Positions 9,528-18,191 are shown, counted from the stretch's first letter. The stretch is 64,000 nucleotides of DNA from Oscillospiraceae bacterium (GCA_015067845.1 SVLT01000009.1:26510-90509); one strand, 5' to 3'. Notes: generated from the letters alone by a model not told the origin. Made by a program: numbers and translations.

Positions 9528-10078
9528 TTCGCAGCCTCCTTATTCATAAGGGCATAGGCCACGATGCCGATGATACCGCCAATGAGGATCAGAACGATGG
9601 AACTGAAACTGATACTGAACAGCTCCATGAAAAGCAGCCCCACAAAGACGATGGAAAATACGGTCAGGGGAAGCGCCTTTTTATCCAGCTTGGCAAACAT
9701 ATTCAAACCGGCCCGGAGGATCAGAAATGCCACGGCGCATTTGATGCCGGTGAAGGCATAGGCCACATACTGATTTGCCATAAAGGCGTCCAAAAACTGA
9801 GAAATGGTGAAAATGATGGCGAGGGACGGCACGATAACACCCAAGGTTGCGCAGGCGCTGCCCCCAAAGCCCCGGCGTTTGTAGCCCACATAGGTGGCCA
9901 TGTTGATGGCGATAGGGCCGGGGGTGGACTCGGCGATGGCGATGACCTGGAGAAATTCCTCCTCCGTGAGCCATTTCTTTTTTTCGACGACCACTTCCCG
10001 AACCGTTGCGATCATGGCGTAGCCGCCGCCGAATGTAAACAATCCGATTTTCAGAAACGTCAGAAATAACTCCAACAT
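9524..10078 (-). CDS. Chromate transporter family protein, first half-size subunit
   Basis: A protein of 184 residues, clearly homologous to the downstream gene: FLKIGLFTFGGGYAMIATVRE, WLTEEEF, and ESTPGPIAINMATYVG occur in the same order. An AGGAGG site precedes the start. The four-base overlap with the second gene indicates a two-gene operon making a heterodimeric short-chain CHR transporter in the cytoplasmic membrane. Confidence 0.9.
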   Translation of the reverse strand: MLELFLTFLKIGLFTFGGGYAMIATVREVVVEKKKWLTEEEFLQVIAIAESTPGPIAINMATYVGYKRRGFGGSACATLGVIVPSLAIIFTISQFLDAFMANQYVAYAFTGIKCAVAFLILRAGLNMFAKLDKKALPLTVFSIVFVGLLFMELFSISFSSIVLILIGGIIGIVAYALMNKEAAK

Positions 10079-10148
10079 TATGTAGAACCTCCTGCAAAAT
10101 ATCTCCTAGCAGTATACCACTTAACAGGGGAGAAGTAAAGGCGAAATG

Positions 10149-10177
10149 TTGACAAATTTCCGGTTTTGCAATATATT
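10149..10177 (+). promoter_or_regulatory. Consensus-like sigma-A promoter for the YD-repeat lipoprotein gene
   Basis: TTGACA (10149-10154), 17-base spacer, TATATT (10172-10177), 38 bases upstream of the start codon. Confidence 0.75.
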
Positions 10178-10215
10178 ATAGACATATACAGCAAATAAAA
10201 ATAGGAGGAATCCAT

Positions 10216-11484
10216 ATGAAAAGAATTATGACTCTTGTGCTTGCTATGCTGATGTGCTTCGGTTTGCTGTGTGCCTGCGGTGAACCCACAGAGGAGGGCA
10301 ACGAGGGTGCACCCGGCACAGATTCCGCAAAGGAACTCATGTCCAAGATCCACTATACCTACATCCAGGAAAGGAACGGCAAAACTACTGAAAGCGAGTA
10401 TGTCATCGATATTCAGTGGACAGAAAACGGTGCTGTCGTAGAAGGCTATCAGGACGACAGTGAGGAAGGCCGCTACGAAAAGACCATGGAGCTGACCCTG
10501 GACGATCAAAAACGCCCGGTCTCCATGATTTCGAAAACGACCGATCCGGAGGGCGAAACGGAAGAGTACAGCGTCGTGCTGTCCTATGAAAAGGATCGCC
10601 AGATCAAGCAGACGGTGACATACGAAGAGGGCAATACAAGAGTTACCACCTATCATTTCGATGAAAACGGTCGTTTGATCCTGCAAGAGACTGAGGGCGG
10701 CACTGTCAGAACCTACGAATATGACGCCCAGGGTAACCAAACATTGTACCGCTACGAGAATCCTAATTCAGAGAGTGTGGCGGAGTATAGAACAGACTAT
10801 ACCTATGACGATGCAGGGAAAGCGGTTTTTGCTACATATACCAATTATTCAGACGATGAGCAGACCCAGATCCACTACTATTACTACCCCAACGGCAATG
10901 TGATGATGGAAATGAAAATCAGCAACCGGGGGGAAGTGAATTTTGGCTTCCGTCCCAATAATCCCAAGGATACAATGGGATGGGGTTACGGCATGAGTGC
11001 TGGAGTCGGTATGAATATGGAATATACCGTGGAGACGGATGCCAACGGCTATTACACCAAGATCATCCGTACCAATACCCAGAGCGGTGAATCACAAACG
11101 GCGACAATGGAGTATGACGCAAACGGCAATCTGGTGAAGTATACGGGCTTTTACGGAGACACCAAGCAGTGGGAGTATGACAGCCAGAACCGGCTGGTGA
11201 AGTATACCTACAATGAGGATGTTACAGAGTACGCATACGATGACCAGGGCCGCCTTGTCAGCGAAAAGAGAATGGAGGCAGACGAAGACAACGCAACCCA
11301 GACCCGGGCATACAACGAAGCCGGCATGACTGTAAAGAGTATGAGAAGCAGAGTCTATGCCTTTGACAATGGCGAAGAAACTATAGAAGAGATCATGGAG
11401 ATCGAATACACCGAAAATGCCAATTGTTCCATCAACAACGAGTGGGCAGACTTCTTCCTGGCAAATCTTTTTGACGTGACATAA
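10216..11484 (+). CDS. Exported lipoprotein with YD-type repeats
   Basis: A protein of 422 residues. AGGAGG precedes the start. The signal peptide ends in a lipobox L-C-A-C with the modified Cys at 21, followed by an acidic linker. From about residue 120 on there are units of the type (Y)xYDxxG(N/R)(L/V)xxYxY, e.g. EYDANGNLVKYTGFYG, WEYDSQNRLVKYTY and AYDDQGRLVSEKRM, the RHS/YD repeat pattern that forms beta-rich shells. It lacks the conserved RHS core and any C-terminal toxin domain, so it is a stand-alone YD-repeat lipoprotein anchored on the outer face of the membrane. It is a single-gene unit with its own promoter and terminator. Role unknown. Confidence 0.75.
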   Translation: MKRIMTLVLAMLMCFGLLCACGEPTEEGNEGAPGTDSAKELMSKIHYTYIQERNGKTTESEYVIDIQWTENGAVVEGYQDDSEEGRYEKTMELTLDDQKRPVSMISKTTDPEGETEEYSVVLSYEKDRQIKQTVTYEEGNTRVTTYHFDENGRLILQETEGGTVRTYEYDAQGNQTLYRYENPNSESVAEYRTDYTYDDAGKAVFATYTNYSDDEQTQIHYYYYPNGNVMMEMKISNRGEVNFGFRPNNPKDTMGWGYGMSAGVGMNMEYTVETDANGYYTKIIRTNTQSGESQTATMEYDANGNLVKYTGFYGDTKQWEYDSQNRLVKYTYNEDVTEYAYDDQGRLVSEKRMEADEDNATQTRAYNEAGMTVKSMRSRVYAFDNGEETIEEIMEIEYTENANCSINNEWADFFLANLFDVT

Positions 11485-11491
11485 TTCAAAA

Positions 11492-11518
11492 ATCCCGCAG
11501 TGCGATGCACTGCGGGAT
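11492..11518. terminator. Hairpin terminator between converging genes
   Basis: Perfect 12-bp arms 11492-11503 and 11507-11518 (ATCCCGCAGTGC and complement), loop GAT. AAAAA at 11487-11491 gives the T-run for the minus-strand oxidoreductase unit. Confidence 0.8.
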
Positions 11519-11532
11519 GTCTATGTATTGGC

Positions 11533-12693
11533 TTAGAAAATGCGGGATGCGTCGGCGTAGACAGCCTCTACCACTTTCAGCTTGGAGGTGGCTCTGCGCT
11601 TGTTCAGCTCTTCCAGGAACAGATCCTCGTCCATGGGCAGGGTGATCCGCTGGCCGGTCCAGTCGGACAGGTACATGGCGTTGGATAAGGTCAGGCTGTT
11701 GATGCCCTCCTCGCCGTTTGCGATCATGGGTGTGCCACGCAGGATGGCACCGGCAAATGCGTTCAGCACAATGCTGTGGCCCATGAGGTTGGCCTTGGGG
11801 AAGTCATAGTTGATGGTGGTCACCAGGGGACGGGCGGTATCATCCGCGGCCATGGTTGCCAGATTCTTGCTCAGGCGGTTCACGGTCAGCTTGGTGCCGT
11901 TGCCCTCAATGACGATGGTGCCCAGGTCAGTAGCGATCTCCAAACGGTTGGAGCCGGGGTGGATGCCGGTGGAGGTGATGAATGCGCCCTGCGCGCCGTT
12001 GGCGAACTTCATGGTGGCGATCACATCGTCCTCGATCTCCACGTCATGCCACTGAGCAACGGAGCAGGTAGCACTGATGGAAACGGGCATGCCGCAGATC
12101 CACTGCAGAACGTCCAGATTGTGGGGGCACTGGTTCAGCAGAACGCCGCCGCCTTCGCCTGCCCAGGTTGCACGCCAGGAGCCGGAATCGTAGTAGGCCT
12201 GGGTGCGGTACCATGTGGTGATCTGCCAGGTCACACCGCGAAGCTGACCCATCTCACCGGACTCCAGCAGCCGCTTCGCTTCCTGATAGCCTGCATTGGT
12301 GCGGGACTGGAACATAATGCCAAACTTGACGCCTGCCTTCTTGGCGGCTTCATTCATTTCACGAACTGCCTTGGTGTAAACACCGGCGGGCTTTTCCAGG
12401 ATAACGTGCAGGCCGTAAGAGAATGCCTTCATAGCCAGCACGGGGTGGTCATAGTGGGGGACAGCGATGTACACAGCGTCCACCAGACCGGACTTCATCA
12501 TTTCTTCTGCGTCGGTGAACACGGCGAAATTCTCGTTGGGGTAGGCACCCTTGGCCCATTCCAGACGCTTCTCGTTAACATCGCAGAGGGCGGTAACTTC
12601 AATTTCGGGGCACTGCTTATCCTTCAGGATGTAACCCAGAACGGGAGTACCCATGTTGCCGATACCGATCATACCAAGTCTAATCTTTGCCAT
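11533..12693 (-). CDS. Gfo/Idh/MocA family NAD(P)-dependent sugar oxidoreductase
   Basis: A protein of 386 residues, usual family length. The Rossmann start is IRLGMIGIGNMG (GxGxxG at 9-14), followed by the family EKPAG motif at 100-104 and a C-terminal alpha/beta substrate domain including GGGVLLNQCPHNLDVL. Family members oxidise or reduce a ring hydroxyl of inositols, sugars or sugar derivatives in the cytoplasm. It follows a TIM-barrel sugar isomerase gene by 14 bases, so they form an operon that faces an AraC regulator. The pair resembles inositol or unusual-sugar degradation modules; the substrate cannot be told from sequence. Confidence 0.9.
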   Translation of the reverse strand: MAKIRLGMIGIGNMGTPVLGYILKDKQCPEIEVTALCDVNEKRLEWAKGAYPNENFAVFTDAEEMMKSGLVDAVYIAVPHYDHPVLAMKAFSYGLHVILEKPAGVYTKAVREMNEAAKKAGVKFGIMFQSRTNAGYQEAKRLLESGEMGQLRGVTWQITTWYRTQAYYDSGSWRATWAGEGGGVLLNQCPHNLDVLQWICGMPVSISATCSVAQWHDVEIEDDVIATMKFANGAQGAFITSTGIHPGSNRLEIATDLGTIVIEGNGTKLTVNRLSKNLATMAADDTARPLVTTINYDFPKANLMGHSIVLNAFAGAILRGTPMIANGEEGINSLTLSNAMYLSDWTGQRITLPMDEDLFLEELNKRRATSKLKVVEAVYADASRIF

Positions 12694-12707
12694 TTTTTCA
12701 GTCTCCT

Positions 12708-13499
12708 TTACTTTGTGTGGGGGAAGCGGCTGACGACACTCTCGTAGCTTCTTCTCAAACAGTCAAATTCGTCTTCTCCGTAGCAGTGATCCTGCTCCAC
12801 CAGCATGTACTTCACGCCCGCGGGCTCCAATGCCTTGATGATGGCATCGTAATCCACCTGGCCTTCGTAGATGGGACGCAGGTACACAGCAGTCTGGGGC
12901 TCCAGTACACGGTCAGTGGGCAGGGGCAGGTAATCCTTCAGATGCACCCGGGAGATGCGGCCCTTCAAAGTGTCGATGAGCTTCAGCACATCCGCGCCGG
13001 CGGCATCCGCCCAACCCAGATCCAGGGTGAACTCCAAAATGTCTTCAGGAATGTCCTCAATCAGACGCTCCATCATGGTCTTACCCTCCAGCAGATCAAA
13101 CTCGAACTGGTGGTTATGATAGTGGAGCGTTACGCCCAGATCCTTGAACTTTTTGCCGGCGGTGATCAGCATATCACGGAATTCGATGTAGCCTTCCATG
13201 GTGCCCCGCATGGTCTTGGGCATCATGCCGATGCCGATGTTCTTACAACCGAAGACCTCATGCTCTTTGATCAGATTTTCCGCATCGTTCATGATTCTGT
13301 CCAGCGCAATGTGGGTGATGGCGCAGGTCAGGCCGTTTTCCTGCAGCTTGTCGCGCATCCATTCCGGCTCATAGGCGCAGACACCGGAAATCTGAACACT
13401 ACGGTAGCCAATGTCGGCAACCTTTTTCAGACCGGCATCCAGATCTTCCAGAGTTTTCAGCCGCTTGTGCGCAGAGTAAAGCTGTGCTCCGATTTGCAT
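12708..13499 (-). CDS. Xylose-isomerase-like TIM-barrel sugar phosphate isomerase/epimerase
   Basis: A protein of 263 residues. The start at 13499 was chosen because AGGAGG sits just upstream; the frame continues 5' only into the promoter. The fold marks of the AP endonuclease 2/xylose isomerase-like family are present: an early GAQLYSAHKRLKTLEDLDAG, a metal-ligand Glu/His series in LHYHNHQFEFD, FTLDLGWADAAG, RVHLKDY and a late MLVEQDHC. The family includes inosose dehydratases and hydroxypyruvate or ketose epimerases that use a divalent metal. It is the first gene of the operon with the Gfo/Idh oxidoreductase, consistent with successive steps in one catabolic route. Confidence 0.85.
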   Translation of the reverse strand: MQIGAQLYSAHKRLKTLEDLDAGLKKVADIGYRSVQISGVCAYEPEWMRDKLQENGLTCAITHIALDRIMNDAENLIKEHEVFGCKNIGIGMMPKTMRGTMEGYIEFRDMLITAGKKFKDLGVTLHYHNHQFEFDLLEGKTMMERLIEDIPEDILEFTLDLGWADAAGADVLKLIDTLKGRISRVHLKDYLPLPTDRVLEPQTAVYLRPIYEGQVDYDAIIKALEPAGVKYMLVEQDHCYGEDEFDCLRRSYESVVSRFPHTK

Positions 13500-13538
13500 A
13501 GGTACTTTCCTCCTGTTTTGTGTTTTTAATGTGCCTAT

Positions 13539-13567
13539 ATCATACACCAGAATTTCATGCAATGCAA
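13539..13567 (-). promoter_or_regulatory. Promoter of the isomerase/oxidoreductase operon
   Basis: Minus strand: TTGCAT (13562-13567), 17-base spacer, TATGAT (13539-13544). The -35 is part of the palindrome ATGCAATTGCAT at 13562-13573, so a regulator bound there would touch the polymerase site. Confidence 0.7.
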
Positions 13568-13596
13568 TTGCATTTTTTTACATGATCATATTGCAT
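13557..13596. promoter_or_regulatory. Cluster of four ATGCAAT/ATTGCAT motifs between divergent promoters
   Basis: The 7-mer ATGCAAT occurs at 13557-13563 and 13562-13568 and its complement ATTGCAT at 13567-13573 and 13590-13596. Two of the copies form the -35 elements of the two divergent promoters. It is a likely operator for the adjacent AraC-type regulator; inferred from position and repetition. Confidence 0.5.
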
Positions 13597-13619
13597 TTTC
13601 CCTCATTTTCTACTATAAT
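13591..13619 (+). promoter_or_regulatory. Promoter of the AraC-family regulator gene
   Basis: TTGCAT (13591-13596), 17-base spacer, TATAAT (13614-13619), 18 bases upstream of the start codon. Confidence 0.7.
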
Positions 13620-13637
13620 CGCCTTGGAGGTGGTCTT

Positions 13638-14504
13638 ATGGCCGAACATATAAAGCATAATTCCTGCGCATCGCCGCTGTTGAAGTTCAGCACAGGCTTA
13701 ACATATCCCCCTTTTCCTCCCCACAGACTGCATACCCACGAAATCTGCGAATTGTATCATGTGGTGCGGGGCAGCGGCCATTATATTACAGAAGGCTCCC
13801 GGCACGAATTGAAGGCCGGTCGGATCATTTTGATGCGCCCCGGTGAAATGCACAAGGCGGAGTTGACCGATGAGGAAGTATATGAAACTGCCATTTTTCA
13901 CTTCTCTCCGGCTGTTGTGGATGGCTTCGATCCCAAGCGTCGTCTGCTGGCGCCGTTTTTCGACCGCCCCCTGGGTCAGCACAATGTGTATGACCGTGCG
14001 GCCCTTGCCACTACGGACATCTACTCCTTGATTCAAAAAAGCCGGGAAAGACACGAAAACGATTATGACAATCAAATCCACGCGACGAGTATTCTGATCG
14101 GTATTTTAGAGCAGCTGAAAACCCTGTTTGACAGTGAGCAGTACACGGTTTCCTCCAAAAGCTCCGATGTGATGCACAATGTCGTTGCCTATGTGAATCA
14201 AAACCTGACGCAAAATCTGACCTCAGAGCAAATTTGCGAGGAATTCAATTTCAGCCGCGCGCAGATGGATCGGAATTTCAAAAGCACCACCGGCTCCACC
14301 ATACGGGCTTATATCACCACTAAGCGGTTGCTGATGGCAAAGGCGTACCTGCGGGAGGGAATGTGCGCCACAGAAGCTGCCACCGCCTGCGGATTTCAAA
14401 ATTACTCCACCTTCTACCGTGCGTACGCAAAGCACTTCGGCATCACCCCTTCCGGAATCCCCACCGTTCAGGACAGTGATGCGGCTATCTTGTACCGGGA
14501 TTAA
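13638..14504 (+). CDS. AraC-family transcriptional regulator with N-terminal cupin
   Basis: A protein of 288 residues; the start at 13638 follows TTGGAGGTGG. Residues about 25-110 form a cupin sensor with HTHEICELYHVVRG and a Pro-Gly-Glu-x-H block (RPGEMHKAEL). Residues about 180-280 contain the two AraC helix-turn-helix units, ending in ATACGFQNYSTFYRAYAKHF, which fits the family signature followed by a G-x-x-P step. It is transcribed divergently from the isomerase/oxidoreductase operon and probably switches it on when a sugar binds the cupin. Confidence 0.9.
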   Translation: MAEHIKHNSCASPLLKFSTGLTYPPFPPHRLHTHEICELYHVVRGSGHYITEGSRHELKAGRIILMRPGEMHKAELTDEEVYETAIFHFSPAVVDGFDPKRRLLAPFFDRPLGQHNVYDRAALATTDIYSLIQKSRERHENDYDNQIHATSILIGILEQLKTLFDSEQYTVSSKSSDVMHNVVAYVNQNLTQNLTSEQICEEFNFSRAQMDRNFKSTTGSTIRAYITTKRLLMAKAYLREGMCATEAATACGFQNYSTFYRAYAKHFGITPSGIPTVQDSDAAILYRD

Positions 14505-14513
14505 ATAACAAAA

Positions 14514-14542
14514 CCCCACAGCACGTGCATTGCGCTGTGGGG
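14514..14542. terminator. Hairpin terminator between AraC gene and lysA
   Basis: Arms CCCCACAGC (14514-14522) and GCTGTGGGG (14534-14542), loop of 11 bases. AAAA before it supplies a T-run on the minus strand for the lysine operon; CGCTTTT follows on the plus strand. Confidence 0.7.
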
Positions 14543-14553
14543 ATCGCTTTTGG

Positions 14554-15849
14554 TTACAGATCACAGGTAAGCAGATCTTCGTAGGTTTCACGGCGTACCG
14601 CCACATACGGCCCATCCGCGCCCAGCATCACGATGGGAGGCCGGGGGATACGGTTATAATTGGAGGCCATGGAATAATTGTAGGCACCGGTTGTGAGGAC
14701 AGCCAGCAGATCTCCACGGGCCATGCGGGGCAGGGGAACGTTCTCTTGCAGAATGTCGCCGCTTTCACAGCAGCAGCCTGCAACGGTGCAAACGATCTCA
14801 TTTGCATCGGTCATGCGGTTGGCCGGCAGGATGGTGTATTCCGACTGATAAAGCGTGTAACGGGGGTTGTCGGCCATGCCGCCGTCAACGGACACAAAGG
14901 TCTTGAAGCCGGGGATGTCCTTGACGGTGGAAACGGTGTACAATGTGATACCGGCATCCGCAACAATGCTGCGTCCGGGTTCCATCAGGATCACCGGCGC
15001 TTCCAGATTCAGTCTGGCGCAGGTTTCCTCAATCAGCTTGCCGACCTTTTGGATATTTCCAGCATAATCGATGGAGGGATCTTTGGAAACATAGGGTACG
15101 CCCATGCCGCCGCCCAGATTCAGCACCCGGGCTGTGTAGCCATGGATGTCGCGGATCTTTGCAATGTACTCCAGCATGGTTGCAGCGGCATCGCAGAAGG
15201 GTGTGTGATCGAAAATCTGAGAGCCCACATGGCAATGGAAACCGTCAAGGCAGATGTTCGCCTTGGACAAGGCCCGCAGGGTCAACTCCTCGGCCTGACC
15301 GGTAACGATGGCAGAGCCGAATTTGCAGTCCACCCGACCGGTATTGATTTTTTCGTGGGTGTGGGGGTCAATGCCGGGGGACAGCCGCAGCAGAACCTTT
15401 TGGCAGATGCCTTTGCGCGCAGCTTCGCGGTCGATGGCGTCCAGCTCATCGAAATTGTCGCACACGATATAGCCGATGCCATGCTCAATGGCAAAACGGA
15501 TATCGGCGTCGCTTTTGCTGTTTCCGTGGTAAAAGGCATTTTCCATGGGAAAGCCTGCCCGGACGGCGGTGTAAAGCTCGCCGGAGGAGACCACATCAAT
15601 GCCCATATTTTCCTGCACCATAAGCTCGTACATCCGCTTGATGCTCAGCGCCTTGCTGGCATACAGGGGACGGGAGCCTGCGGGCAGGTATTGCTTCATG
15701 GCATTCTGATATTCCCGGCAGCGGTCACGGACCAACTGTTCGTCCATGAGCATCAGGGGCGTGCCGTATTCCTTTGCCAATTGCGTGGTGTCGTGACCAC
15801 TGAAAACCAGATGACCCTGGGAACTGACTGAAAGATGTTCGTAGAGCAT
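14554..15849 (-). CDS. lysA: Diaminopimelate decarboxylase
   Basis: A protein of 431 residues, normal length. It removes CO2 from meso-diaminopimelate to make L-lysine, using pyridoxal phosphate. The PLP lysine is K66 in LYASKALS, the phosphate-binding glycines are in NLGGGMGVPY, and the substrate-side signature CESGD appears in the C-terminal barrel. It is the last gene of the dapA-ddh-lysA unit (15 bases after ddh) and falls under the lysine riboswitch. Confidence 0.95.
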   Translation of the reverse strand: MLYEHLSVSSQGHLVFSGHDTTQLAKEYGTPLMLMDEQLVRDRCREYQNAMKQYLPAGSRPLYASKALSIKRMYELMVQENMGIDVVSSGELYTAVRAGFPMENAFYHGNSKSDADIRFAIEHGIGYIVCDNFDELDAIDREAARKGICQKVLLRLSPGIDPHTHEKINTGRVDCKFGSAIVTGQAEELTLRALSKANICLDGFHCHVGSQIFDHTPFCDAAATMLEYIAKIRDIHGYTARVLNLGGGMGVPYVSKDPSIDYAGNIQKVGKLIEETCARLNLEAPVILMEPGRSIVADAGITLYTVSTVKDIPGFKTFVSVDGGMADNPRYTLYQSEYTILPANRMTDANEIVCTVAGCCCESGDILQENVPLPRMARGDLLAVLTTGAYNYSMASNYNRIPRPPIVMLGADGPYVAVRRETYEDLLTCDL

Positions 15850-15864
15850 AATTTGTCCTTTTTC

Positions 15865-16848
15865 TTACAACATATGTGCCAACATTTCCTCCCGGCTGAG
15901 CATACTCAAATCAGCGGGGGCGATGTCGAAAATGGTGCGGCAGCCGGAAACGCCCCGGTAAGCCATACGCATGGCGGCGCGGGCACAGGCTACCAGAACG
16001 CTGGCAGTAAACTGAGGATTGGAATCCAAGGTGAGCTTGTATTCGATGGTTTGACGGTTTTCACCGTTCCAGCCGGTAATGCCGCTGCGGATCACGCTGC
16101 CGCCATGGGGCAGTCCGCTGTGAGACCGCTTCATTTCCTCAGCGGTGATAAATTCCACGGTGGTGTCATAGTCGGCAAAATAGTTGGGCATGGTCTTGAT
16201 GGCCTGCTCTATGGCGGCCTTGTCTGCGCCCTCTTCTGCCACCACATAGCAATACCGAGTGTGCTTCTGCCGGGTGGTGAGCTGGGGCTGCGCGCCGCTG
16301 CGCACCGCATCCATTGCCTCGGGAACGGGGATGGTATACTGGCGGCAATCCAGAACACCGGGCAATCTGCGCACCGCGTCGGAATGGCCCTGGCTGACCC
16401 CCTTGCCCCAGAAGGTATAATCCTGACCCTGGGGGAGAATGGCGGAGGCGTACAGCCGGTTCACGGAGAACAGACCGGGATCCCAGCCGACAGAGATCAC
16501 GGCAATATGGCCGCTTTGGGAGGCCGCTGCGTCCACTGCCTGATAATGGGCAGGGATATTGGCGTGGGTATCGAAGCTGTCGATCACATGAAAGCTCCGG
16601 GCAAATTCCGGAGTCATTTCCGGCAGATCTGTGGCGCTGCCGGCGCACAGGATCATCACATCGATCCGATCTTTCCACAGTTCGGCTTCTTCAACAGAAA
16701 CTACGGGGACATCGGGGGTCTGAATTTGCACTTTGGTGGGGTCACGGCGGGTAAACACAGCTTTCAGAGCCATGTCCGGGTTCTGGCGAATGGCACATTC
16801 CACGCCCTTTGCCAGGTTGCCGTAGCCGACGATTCCAATATTGATCAT
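15865..16848 (-). CDS. ddh: meso-Diaminopimelate D-dehydrogenase
   Basis: A protein of 327 residues. It converts tetrahydrodipicolinate, ammonia and NADPH directly to meso-diaminopimelate, bypassing the acylated intermediates. The N-terminal INIGIVGYGNLAKGVE is the Rossmann glycine loop; FTRRDP is the NADPH phosphate-binding turn; the active-site region includes IDSFDTHANIPAHYQAVD and SVGWDPGLFSVNR, both highly characteristic of the family. It lies between dapA and lysA, so meso-DAP for cell wall and lysine probably comes by this one-step branch. No dapB is in the window. Confidence 0.95.
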   Translation of the reverse strand: MINIGIVGYGNLAKGVECAIRQNPDMALKAVFTRRDPTKVQIQTPDVPVVSVEEAELWKDRIDVMILCAGSATDLPEMTPEFARSFHVIDSFDTHANIPAHYQAVDAAASQSGHIAVISVGWDPGLFSVNRLYASAILPQGQDYTFWGKGVSQGHSDAVRRLPGVLDCRQYTIPVPEAMDAVRSGAQPQLTTRQKHTRYCYVVAEEGADKAAIEQAIKTMPNYFADYDTTVEFITAEEMKRSHSGLPHGGSVIRSGITGWNGENRQTIEYKLTLDSNPQFTASVLVACARAAMRMAYRGVSGCRTIFDIAPADLSMLSREEMLAHML

Positions 16849-16875
16849 AGTTTTATCATCTTCCTTTATTAGGCA

Positions 16876-17766
16876 TCAAACGTTCAAACCCACATCCCGC
16901 ATACAGGAAAGAAGGGTCTGTCTGTGGGGTTCCTCCATGGGAACCAGGGGCAGCTTGAGATAATTCTCACAGAAGCCCATTGCGGCCATAGCGGCCTTGA
17001 CGGGAATGGGATTGACTTCGCAGAACAGTGCGTTGATCAGGGGCAAGTACCGCTTCTGCAGCTCCATGGCACCGGCCACATCACCGGCAAAGTACTTGCG
17101 ACAAAGCTCCACGGTCTCCTTGGGCGCAACATTGGACAGCACGGAGATCACGCCTACGCCGCCGCAGGCCATGATGGGGACGATCTGGTCGTCGTTGCCG
17201 GAGTAAATATCCAGCTTGTCGCCTACCAGAGCAGCCGTCTCCACGATCTTGGAAATGTTGCCGTTGGCCTCCTTGATAGCGCAGATACGGGGGTGATCCG
17301 CCAGACGGGCATAGGTGGCAGGCTCAATGTTCACGCCGGTACGGGAGGGAACATTGTAAAGAATGATCGGCTTGGTGGACGCATCCGCAATGGCGGTGAA
17401 CATGGCAACCAGACCGTTTTGCGTGGTCTTGTTATAATAGGGCGTGACCACCAGCATGCCGTCATAGCCCAGCTCGCAGGCATACCGGGTCAGGTCAATG
17501 GCGTAAGCGGTGTCATTGGAGCCGGTACCGGCGATCATAGGTACACGGCCTGCTGCCACTTCAATGGCAAATTTCAAAATCTGACGGTGCTCCGCATCCG
17601 ACAGGGTGGAGGACTCGCCGGTAGTGCCGCAGATCACAAGAGCATCGATGCCCTGCTCGATCTGCCAGTTGATCAGACGCTCAAAGGCGGCATAGTCCAC
17701 GCCGTCTTTGGTTATGGGGGTGATCAGCGCGGTGGCAACACCCTTAAAAATAGAATCCTGCTTCAT
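16876..17766 (-). CDS. dapA: 4-Hydroxy-tetrahydrodipicolinate synthase
   Basis: A protein of 296 residues. It condenses pyruvate with aspartate semialdehyde, the first committed step toward diaminopimelate and lysine. The start at 17766 has AAAGGAG upstream; open frame further 5' falls in the riboswitch terminator. The Schiff-base lysine is K165 (ICAIKEANGN), the proton-relay tyrosine is in LYNVPSRTG (Y137/138 region), and GTTGES is at 47-52. It is first of dapA-ddh-lysA and directly controlled by the upstream L-box. Confidence 0.95.
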   Translation of the reverse strand: MKQDSIFKGVATALITPITKDGVDYAAFERLINWQIEQGIDALVICGTTGESSTLSDAEHRQILKFAIEVAAGRVPMIAGTGSNDTAYAIDLTRYACELGYDGMLVVTPYYNKTTQNGLVAMFTAIADASTKPIILYNVPSRTGVNIEPATYARLADHPRICAIKEANGNISKIVETAALVGDKLDIYSGNDDQIVPIMACGGVGVISVLSNVAPKETVELCRKYFAGDVAGAMELQKRYLPLINALFCEVNPIPVKAAMAAMGFCENYLKLPLVPMEEPHRQTLLSCMRDVGLNV

Positions 17767-17799
17767 TAGTATGCGCTCCTTTACAGTCATTCTTCCAAT

Positions 17800-17827
17800 A
17801 TAAAAATAAGCCGATGCAAGCATCGAC
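17800..17827 (-). terminator. Intrinsic terminator of the lysine riboswitch
   Basis: On the minus strand, GTCGATG-CTTG-CATCGGC (17827-17810) is followed by TTATTTTTATATT. It sits between the aptamer and dapA, as expected for a transcriptional expression platform that is formed when lysine is bound. Confidence 0.75.
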
Positions 17828-17867
17828 CATCAAAATACGGCAAACTATCCTCCGGATACCTGCCTAA

Positions 17868-18035
17868 TCTTGATAGCACTTCACAAGCATTTGTGACAGT
17901 CCGGCAGATGTTCTCTGCCGACCCAGCAAAAAGGATTCAGGCGTCCTTTCCACTTCGGCGGTCTTCCCTTTCCCCAACAGCGGCTGCCTGGCCTTGCGGA
18001 TGGGTACTGATGTGTACCGCGCCTCTATCAATGAT
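17868..18035 (-). ncRNA. Lysine riboswitch (L box) aptamer
   Basis: The minus strand carries the conserved L-box blocks in the right order: TTGATAGAGGCGCG (P1 5' side and J1/2), the loop-E-like AGTA, GGGGAAAGG, ACCGCCGAAG, GCTGGGTCGGC, CTGTCAC, and GTGCTATCAA closing P1. P1 pairs 18025-18031 with 17870-17876 over seven base pairs. It lies upstream of dapA-ddh-lysA, followed by a terminator hairpin, so lysine should shut off the operon by early termination. The match to the known family is strong by eye. Confidence 0.93.
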
Positions 18036-18047
18036 TCAGTTTTTCTC

Positions 18048-18076
18048 ATTCTAGCACCGAAAAGGCCATATGTCAA
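18048..18076 (-). promoter_or_regulatory. Promoter of the riboswitch-dapA-ddh-lysA transcript
   Basis: Minus strand: TTGACA (18071-18076), 17-base spacer, TAGAAT (18048-18053). Transcription would start just before the L-box P1 stem. Confidence 0.8.
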
Positions 18077-18114
18077 CATTTTTTGGCATATTTGGCTACC
18101 TTACAAATATGGAC

Positions 18115-18142
18115 TTGAAAAAAGTTGGGAAATTGGTATAAT
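18115..18142 (+). promoter_or_regulatory. Promoter of the trkH operon
   Basis: TTGAAA (18115-18120), 16-base spacer, TATAAT (18137-18142), 49 bases before the trkH start; divergent from the lysine promoter about 40 bases away. Confidence 0.75.
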
Positions 18143-18191
18143 ATATGCAATGCTTAGAAGTGTTTGTATTTTCGGAAGGGGGGGGAAATTC

